Shown here piece by piece: positions 7,490 to 12,461 of a DNA stretch of 12,461 nucleotides; within the stretch, counting starts at the first letter, position 1; the number at the start of each line of letters is the position of its first letter. The position numbers were made by a program, and so were the translations under genes. Source of the DNA: Gudongella sp964607545 (lineage in GTDB: Bacteria > Bacillota > Clostridia > Tissierellales > Tissierellaceae). Location: contig CAZSLV010000056.1 of assembly GCA_964607545.1 (NCBI GenBank), positions 1 to 12,461 on the forward strand, written 5' to 3'. The notes under the pieces are model-generated. The model ran no database searches, was not told the DNA's origin, and was given only the letters and a program-made list of their open reading frames with translations.

Positions 7490-8872
7490 ATGCAAGGTCT
7501 AGTAGATATGATAATTAGTTTTTCAAACTGGCTATGGGGAACCCCCATGTTGTTAATTTTAGCTGGTGGTAGTCTTTTCTTAACTATAAAGCTAGGATTT
7601 TTCCAATTTAAGTATTTTCCATTTGCCATGAAGGAAACATTTGGAAAGATATTTAAAAAAGCCGAGGGTGAAGGAACAGTTAGCCCATTTCAGGCTGCAA
7701 CCGCTGCACTAGCATCAACTATTGGGGCATCAAATATAGTTGGGGTACCAGTAGCAATTGCTTTTGGAGGACCAGGGGCCATCTTTTGGATGTGGGTTAT
7801 AGCTTTATTGGCAACTGCTGCAAAATTTTCTGAAATTGTTCTTGGTATGAAATACAGGGAGAAAAATATAGAAGGAGATTATGTTGGTGGTCCAATGTAC
7901 TTCTTAAGTAAGGGTATAAAAGGCCCTCTAGGCAAGGCTCTAGGTAGCATATTTGCATTTTTCTTAATGATTGAATTAATACCATCAATAGCTACCCAAG
8001 CTGTATCTGCCGTACAAACTGCTAGCACTATAAATATACCAAATATTGTCACAGGAGCATTTTTAGTTATTCTAGTTGGACTAGTAGTATTTGGCGGTAT
8101 AAAGAGAATAACAAATGTAACTGAAAAGTTAGTACCTATAATGGCCCTACTTTATATAGGAGCTGGATTAGCTATCATATTTGTAAATATTACCGAATTA
8201 CCAGCGGCCTTTGGATTAATTTTTAAATATGCCTTTACTCCAATGGCAGCAACAGGCGGTATAGCAGGTTCAACCCTAGCCTTAGCATTAAGATGGGGAA
8301 CTGCAAGGGGAGTTTACTCTAACGAGGCTGGTATGGGTACAGCACCAATAGCCCATGCAGCAGCAGTAACAGACCACCCAGCGCGTCAAGCCCTATGGGG
8401 AATTTTTGAAATCGTGGTTGATACCCTTATAGTTTGTACTATTACAGCATTGGTAATCCTTGTTTCAGGTGTATGGGAAATAGTCCCATCTGACCAAGCT
8501 GCAACAATGCCAGCAGTAGCCTTCCAGCAGTTATTTGGAGAAACTTTAGGTGGGGGAATAGTAACGATAAGTATACTCTTATTTGTATTATCAACCATAA
8601 TTGTAATTACTTATTATGGAAAGACACAAGCAGAATTCTTATTTGGCACTAAATTTTCAAATGTAATGGTAGGAGTATATTTACTATCAATAATACTAGG
8701 GGTTTATGGAGGGATTGAGTTTTTATATAATTTCCTAGATATATTATTGGCTACAATTATTATACCAAATATGATAGGATTAATTGTGCTATCTGGTGAG
8801 GTCAAGGATCTTAAAGATGAATTTTTTGGGAATCCTAAGTACTACCCAAAGGCAAAAATTAAGGGTGAATAA
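7490..8872 (+). CDS. Sodium:amino-acid symporter, AGCS family (alanine/glycine:cation symporter)
   Basis: Inner-membrane importer that couples uptake of a small amino acid, classically alanine or glycine, to sodium (or proton) entry. The 460-residue length and about ten to eleven hydrophobic segments are normal. Family signatures are clear: GGPGAIFWMWV (93-103), YVGGPMYFLSKG (131-142) and RGVYSNEAGMGTAP (273-286). The substrate-region motif that usually reads GTGNI is GASNI here (79-83), a change that could alter specificity. The start has a strong AGGAGGG at 7478-7484, five bases upstream. A second strong GGAGGTG lies at 7437-7443 with no start codon after it. The gene is first in a sigma-54 operon, and rocB follows after 39 bases with no terminator. 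The import substrate is therefore probably what the RocB-like enzyme or its pathway handles; that is inference. Confidence 0.92.
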   Translation: MQGLVDMIISFSNWLWGTPMLLILAGGSLFLTIKLGFFQFKYFPFAMKETFGKIFKKAEGEGTVSPFQAATAALASTIGASNIVGVPVAIAFGGPGAIFWMWVIALLATAAKFSEIVLGMKYREKNIEGDYVGGPMYFLSKGIKGPLGKALGSIFAFFLMIELIPSIATQAVSAVQTASTINIPNIVTGAFLVILVGLVVFGGIKRITNVTEKLVPIMALLYIGAGLAIIFVNITELPAAFGLIFKYAFTPMAATGGIAGSTLALALRWGTARGVYSNEAGMGTAPIAHAAAVTDHPARQALWGIFEIVVDTLIVCTITALVILVSGVWEIVPSDQAATMPAVAFQQLFGETLGGGIVTISILLFVLSTIIVITYYGKTQAEFLFGTKFSNVMVGVYLLSIILGVYGGIEFLYNFLDILLATIIIPNMIGLIVLSGEVKDLKDEFFGNPKYYPKAKIKGE

Positions 8873-8911
8873 AGACATATTTAAAGTCTACATTATCATA
8901 GGAGGGATGAA

Positions 8912-10558
8912 GTGTTTAAAGATTTAAGTAAAAAGATTGAAGATTTAACTATAGAATTAGCAAAAGTTCGGAGTGTTGTTGGCAGCAGAGAAGAAAATGA
9001 TGTTGTAAATAAAGTATATGATAAATTTAAGTCCATGGATTATTTTAAAAGTAAGCCTGAACTACTTAGGTTTATCGATGTTAGGGAGGACCCCCTGGAA
9101 AGAAAGAGTGTTTTAGCAATACTCAAGGGAGAAAAATCTAACAATAAAAAGACTATTGTCCTAATTGGCCACACAGATACAGTAGGTGTATCTGATTATG
9201 GACCCTTAGAAGACTATGCAACTGACCCCCTTGTCCTAGTAGAAAAATTTAAGGATAGCTTTATGCCTAGTGATGCTAGGAAAGATTTAGAGTCAGGAGA
9301 ATATATCTTTGGTAGGGGAGTCTTTGATATGAAGTGCGGGGTTTCTATTTTAATGAATATAGTAGAAGCCATATCAAAGGATATAAAAAACTTTGATGGA
9401 AACATTGTCTTTGCTGCTGTCTGTGATGAAGAGGGCAACTCTGGTGGCATGCTTTCAGTTGTTCCAGAATTAATAAAATTACAGGAAAGTGAAGGTTTTG
9501 ACTACCAAAGCGTAATAGACACAGATTATATGGCACCTAGGTTTGAAGGGGATAATACAAGGTATGTATACGTTGGCACAGTAGGAAAGTTAATGCCAAG
9601 TTTCTATATAGTTGGGTCTGAAGCCCATGCTGGAGATCCTTTCAAGGGACTTGATCCAAACCATATATCCTCAAGTATACTTGAAGAAATAGATTTTAAT
9701 ACTAAATATTCTGATGAGGCAGAGGGAGAAGTTACAGTACCTCCTATCTCCTTAAGGCAACAAGACTTAAAAAATGAATACTCAGTTCAAACAGCTAGGA
9801 CAAGTCACTTATACTTTAACTTTGGAACTCATAGGTCTACCCCAGACCAAATGATGCAAAGGGTTATAGATGGGGCTAATGAGGCCTTCCAAAAGGTCAT
9901 AGACAATTTAAATAAAGAGTATAAAAAGTATTGTCAGGCTAATAATTTTCCTTATGAAAAATTACCTTGGGAAAAAAGGGTCCTAACTTATGAAGACTTA
10001 TACAAAAAAGTAAAAGAAGAAAAAGGTAGCGACTTAGACCAAGTCATAGATAATTTAGAGAAGGACCTCCTTAGTGATGAGGGCATTGACGAGAGGGAAT
10101 TTGCCTTAAGGATAGTACAAGAGGTACACAACTTGTGGTCTGATAAGAACCCAGTGGTCATAGTTTACTATTCTCCACCTTATTATCCACATATTTATGT
10201 AAAGGGTGAGACCCAAATAGAAAAAAAACTATTAACTGCTACAAGTAAGGTGATTAAAGAAGTTGATTCTAAGTATGACATTGTGATGAAAAAGTTTTAC
10301 CCTTATATTTCAGACTTAAGTTATGCAGCTGCTCCTAGAGAGGAAAATGCAGTAGCTTCTTTAAAAAACAATATGCCAGGATTTGGGACTAAATACAAGC
10401 TTCCAATTGAAGAGATGCAAAAGCTTAATCTTCCTGTTGTAAATATTGGTCCCTTTGGAAAGGATGCCCATAAGTTTACTGAAAGGGTAGAAAAGGATTA
10501 TTCATTTAATGTAGTTCCTAAGCTAGTTTATGAAACTATAATTGAACTATTAAAGTAG
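8912..10558 (+). CDS. rocB: RocB-like M20-family hydrolase
   Basis: Cytoplasmic zinc hydrolase of the RocB branch of the M20 family, encoded in Bacillus with the arginine-degradation genes rocA and rocC. To my knowledge its reaction has not been established; an amide or peptide bond in an amino-acid derivative is likely. Motifs: GHTDTV (86-91; H87, D89), GVFDMK (136-141; D139), CDEEG (171-175; E173 base, E174 metal), YVGTVGKLMPSF (220-231), EAHAGD (237-242; H239) and GPFGKDAH (513-520; H520). At 548 residues it matches RocB (about 566) and exceeds ordinary M20 enzymes by about 150, mainly through the charged middle section (about 310-410). Translation starts at GTG 8912 with GGAGGG at 8901-8906. 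The ATG at 8907 is in another frame and stops after six codons. It is the last gene of the sigma-54 operon. Confidence 0.85.
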   Translation: MFKDLSKKIEDLTIELAKVRSVVGSREENDVVNKVYDKFKSMDYFKSKPELLRFIDVREDPLERKSVLAILKGEKSNNKKTIVLIGHTDTVGVSDYGPLEDYATDPLVLVEKFKDSFMPSDARKDLESGEYIFGRGVFDMKCGVSILMNIVEAISKDIKNFDGNIVFAAVCDEEGNSGGMLSVVPELIKLQESEGFDYQSVIDTDYMAPRFEGDNTRYVYVGTVGKLMPSFYIVGSEAHAGDPFKGLDPNHISSSILEEIDFNTKYSDEAEGEVTVPPISLRQQDLKNEYSVQTARTSHLYFNFGTHRSTPDQMMQRVIDGANEAFQKVIDNLNKEYKKYCQANNFPYEKLPWEKRVLTYEDLYKKVKEEKGSDLDQVIDNLEKDLLSDEGIDEREFALRIVQEVHNLWSDKNPVVIVYYSPPYYPHIYVKGETQIEKKLLTATSKVIKEVDSKYDIVMKKFYPYISDLSYAAAPREENAVASLKNNMPGFGTKYKLPIEEMQKLNLPVVNIGPFGKDAHKFTERVEKDYSFNVVPKLVYETIIELLK

Positions 10559-10561
10559 TAG

Positions 10562-10600
10562 CAAATAATAAAAGTTGCCAAAGGCAACTTTTATTATTTG
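10562..10600. terminator. Bidirectional terminator between rocB and rsmH
   Basis: A perfect 18-base-pair stem (10562-10579 with 10583-10600) has an AAA loop, a GTTGCC/GGCAAC core and T-rich flanks on both strands. It lies four bases after the rocB stop and 13 bases beyond the end of the convergent methyltransferase gene, so it can serve both. Confidence 0.88.
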
Positions 10601-10613
10601 TAGTAATTTCAAA

Positions 10614-11663
10614 CTAACCCTTAATAGCCCATCTTAATTTAGCTGAACGGGCTCTTGGATTAGAATTTATCTCTTCTGAGCTAGGCCTTATTGGACCTTT
10701 AACAATTTCAGAATAAATGCCTTCTCTTAAGTAATGCTGGAAAGATTTTTTAACTAAACGGTCTTCTCCAGAGTGAAAAGAAAGTATAGCTACCTTGCCA
10801 CCTTTTTTCAAAGAGCTAGGAATTTTTTCTAAGAAGTAATATAGGACTTCCAATTCATCGTTTATATCTATCCTAAGTGCTTGGAAGGTTCTTTGAGCGG
10901 ATTTTTTTATTTCCAAATCTCTTTTATTTGCTGGGATAAAATTTAAAGCTTTACCTATAATCTCTTGGAGGGTTGAGCTTGTTCCTATTTTTTTGCCACT
11001 TTTTATATAGGAAGTAATTGCTTTGGCAATTTCTCTAGCATAAGGTTCATCAGCATTTTCAATTAGCATGCCTTCTAATTCATCTATAGTAAATAAAGGC
11101 AACTTTTCTGATGCGGGCTTTCCCTTACTTGGATTTAATCTTAAGTCTAAAGGACCATCAGTTTTAAAAGTAAAGCCCCTTTCTGGATTGTCTATTTGCA
11201 TAGAAGATACACCTAAGTCAGCTAATATAAAATCCAAGGGACCTGATTCCTCAACAATCTTATCAATATTTGAAAAATTCATATGCCTAATCTTTAATAT
11301 ACTTGATCCATAACCCAAAGCTTCTAATCTTTTTTGAGTTTTTGGCAACTCAATAGGGTCGACATCAGTTGCGTAAAGTTGTCCTTTAAAGTCCATACAT
11401 TTAAGGATTTCTAAAGTGTGGCCCCCATAACCAAGGGTTGCATCTAAGCCAACTTGATTAGGTTTAACTTGTAAAAAATCTAGGATTTCATCTACAAGAA
11501 TGGGTCTATGCATACCTGCAGGGGTACTTCCTTTTTGCATGACTCTTTCTATAGTCTCAGGATAAATCTCAGGTTGGAGCTCCTTATACTTATCCTTATA
11601 TGATTTAGGGTGAGTCCCCTTGTAGCGGATACGACGTTTATGTTTTTTATCTTTATTTTCCAT
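10614..11663 (-). CDS. rsmH: 16S rRNA (cytosine-1402-N4)-methyltransferase RsmH, second-type paralogue
   Basis: SAM-dependent enzyme expected to methylate N4 of C1402 in the ribosomal decoding centre. The first 45 residues are a lysine/arginine-rich extension not found in classical RsmH, which usually begins close to the MHRPIL-type motif (here 51-56). Then come LDATLGYGGHT (73-83, SAM site), DFILADLGVSSMQID (144-158), RGFTFKTDGPLDLR (162-175), FQALRI-NDEL (260-271), SFHSGEDR (295-302) and NPRARSAKLR (335-344). The usual SFHSLEDR has Gly for Leu. The gene is not beside ftsL, mraZ or other division genes, as the main rsmH normally is. Some clostridial genomes carry a second RsmH, and I take this as that form. 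I chose ATG 11661-11663: AAAGGTGG (11671-11678) lies seven bases upstream, and the TTG at 11696 is upstream of the predicted transcript start. It could modify a different site. Confidence 0.85.
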   Translation of the reverse strand: MENKDKKHKRRIRYKGTHPKSYKDKYKELQPEIYPETIERVMQKGSTPAGMHRPILVDEILDFLQVKPNQVGLDATLGYGGHTLEILKCMDFKGQLYATDVDPIELPKTQKRLEALGYGSSILKIRHMNFSNIDKIVEESGPLDFILADLGVSSMQIDNPERGFTFKTDGPLDLRLNPSKGKPASEKLPLFTIDELEGMLIENADEPYAREIAKAITSYIKSGKKIGTSSTLQEIIGKALNFIPANKRDLEIKKSAQRTFQALRIDINDELEVLYYFLEKIPSSLKKGGKVAILSFHSGEDRLVKKSFQHYLREGIYSEIVKGPIRPSSEEINSNPRARSAKLRWAIKG

Positions 11664-11686
11664 AATTCGGCCACCTTTCACACCTA

Positions 11687-11715
11687 ATAATACCAAAGTT
11701 TATATGTAAAGACAA
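11687..11715 (-). promoter_or_regulatory. SigA promoter of rsmH
   Basis: Read on the minus strand: TTGTCT (-35, 11715-11710), a 17-base spacer, TATTAT (-10, 11692-11687). Transcription would start near 11680, directly before the Shine-Dalgarno at 11671-11678. That rules out the longer TTG-initiated frame from 11696 and gives a very short leader of about 17 bases. Confidence 0.7.
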
Positions 11716-11890
11716 TTAATAAAGAAGACATTTAAGCAGAAACTTTGAAAATAAGCCTTACAGGAAATGATGTAAAGCTTTTAGGACAGGGTCTATTATA
11801 CTCTTGCATTAATAGCTTTTAAATAATCTACTTACAAAACAAATGAGATAATTTCAATCACTAAATAATTATAAGGGAGGCTTACAAAGT

Positions 11891-11974
11891 TTGAAAACTC
11901 CCTATAAGGGTATACATATAATTGTAGGTGCAAATAAAGATAAAATAAAATATAAATATATAGGGGGAATTTAG
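11891..11974 (+). CDS. Possible 27-codon upstream ORF in the aldolase leader
   Basis: A TTG codon at 11891 lies ten bases after a GGGAGG (11875-11880). It opens a 27-codon frame, starting M-K-T-P-Y-K-G and ending G-G-I, whose TAG (11972-11974) is followed immediately by the aldolase ATG (11975). The aldolase Shine-Dalgarno (GGGGG, 11963-11967) lies inside its last codons. CTCCC (11899-11903 region) can pair with the GGGAG at its own ribosome binding site. Real translation is not shown: TTG is a weak start and the spacing is long. It may be only a leader with a chance frame. Confidence 0.3.
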   Translation: MKTPYKGIHIIVGANKDKIKYKYIGGI

Positions 11975-12461
11975 ATGAATAGTAAACAAGCTGAAATAAT
12001 GAAAAATGGTAAGGGTTTTGTTGCAGCTTTAGACCAAAGTGGTGGCTCTACACCTAAAGCTTTATTGGGATATGGAGTAACTGAAGACAAATATAGTAAT
12101 GATGAAGAGATGTTTGACATGGTACATGAAATGAGAACTAGAATAATTAAAAGTCCAGCCTTTAATTCAGACAATATATTAGCTGCAATCTTATTTGAAC
12201 AAACAATGGATAGAAAAATTGATGGATTGTGGACCGGAGACTACCTGTGGGAGAAGAAGGGTATAGTTCCAATTCTTAAAGTAGATAAGGGTCTAGCTGA
12301 TGAAGAAGATGGGGTTCAATTGATGAAGCCTATGCCAGACCTAGAAAACCTCTTAAACCGTGCAGTAGAGAGAAATATATTTGGCACTAAAATGAGGTCT
12401 GTAATTAAAAAAGCTAACCCAGATAGTATTGAAAACATAGTTAAGCAGCAATTTGAAGTTG
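11975..12461 (+). CDS. fda: Class I fructose-bisphosphate aldolase, N-terminal 162 residues (partial)
   Basis: Glycolytic and gluconeogenic enzyme splitting fructose 1,6-bisphosphate into dihydroxyacetone phosphate and glyceraldehyde 3-phosphate through a lysine Schiff base (no metal). The visible part matches the roughly 296-residue bacterial class I aldolase (Staphylococcus FdaB type). LDQSGGSTPKAL (19-30) carries the active-site Asp20 and Lys28, SNDEEMF (41-47) and ILFEQTMDR (72-80) are characteristic, and LKVDKG (101-106) carries another active-site lysine. GTKMRS (137-142) lies in the phosphate-binding region. The Schiff-base lysine is expected beyond the window edge. ATG 11975-11977 has AGGGGGAA (11962-11969) about five to seven bases upstream. 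The 11716-11890 stretch upstream contains no clear promoter; TATTATACT (11794-11802) and TATAAT (11917-11922) are the best -10-like strings, neither with a good -35. The gene runs off the window while still open. Confidence 0.93.
   Translation, partial: MNSKQAEIMKNGKGFVAALDQSGGSTPKALLGYGVTEDKYSNDEEMFDMVHEMRTRIIKSPAFNSDNILAAILFEQTMDRKIDGLWTGDYLWEKKGIVPILKVDKGLADEEDGVQLMKPMPDLENLLNRAVERNIFGTKMRSVIKKANPDSIENIVKQQFEV

Noticed and set aside
8907..8927. ATG at 8907 as the start of the RocB-like gene or of a small ORF.
   Set aside because: It is in a different frame and stops after six codons (M-K-C-L-K-I); it also sits directly on the Shine-Dalgarno.
11971..12174. Minus-strand frame of 67 codons at the right edge.
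   Set aside because: It lies entirely antisense to the aldolase coding region, whose plus-strand frame is clearly conserved.
1..12461. CRISPR arrays, tRNA or rRNA genes, insertion sequences, integrase or phage genes, tandem repeats.
   Set aside because: Looked for by eye on both strands and none was seen; composition is even along the window, with no sign of recent transfer.

Overview
The window is AT-rich DNA with dense coding, strong AGGAGG-type ribosome binding sites and frequent AGG, CTA and ATA codons. It looks like a low-GC anaerobic member of the Bacillota, of the Clostridia/Tissierellia kind. That placement is inferred from composition, gene content and motif style; no rRNA or other phylogenetic marker is present. 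I see no tRNA, rRNA, CRISPR array, insertion sequence or prophage gene. It reads as chromosomal sequence.

Layout, left to right. (1) The first 26 bases are the 5' tip of a minus-strand gene that leaves the window. (2) A plus-strand membrane-anchored polysaccharide deacetylase of the PdaC type (229-1767) ends at a palindromic terminator shared with the next, convergent gene. (3) A minus-strand run follows, transcribed right to left: an M20 metallopeptidase (4533-5723), a MASE3-SpoIIE membrane phosphatase (2791-4476) and an EamA-type exporter (1827-2771). The last two are only 19 bases apart. (4) Divergent from the peptidase is a RocR-like sigma-54 activator (5863-7227). It is followed by a textbook -24/-12 promoter (7386-7401), which drives a sodium:amino-acid symporter of the AGCS family (7490-8872) and a RocB-like M20 hydrolase (8912-10558). 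That transcript ends at a strong hairpin (10562-10600). (5) On the minus strand is a second-type RsmH 16S rRNA methyltransferase (10614-11663) with its own promoter. (6) At the right edge, on the plus strand, is the first 162 residues of a class I fructose-bisphosphate aldolase (from 11975). A possible 27-codon upstream ORF ends directly against its start codon.

The most interesting unit is 5863-10600. A dedicated activator, an upstream palindrome, a perfect sigma-54 promoter, an importer and a peptidase-fold hydrolase of unknown substrate together form a self-contained 'sense, import, hydrolyse' module. In Bacillus subtilis RocR controls arginine and ornithine catabolism and RocB is encoded with RocA and RocC. 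Here the permease is from a different family (AGCS) and no arginine-catabolic enzyme is present in the window, so the substrate may be a different amino acid or an amino-acid derivative. The divergent second M20 hydrolase and the amino-acid-type exporter nearby strengthen the nitrogen/amino-acid theme.

Several start codons were moved inward from the longest ORF, to sites with a properly spaced Shine-Dalgarno sequence: 2771, 5723, 5863 and 11663.
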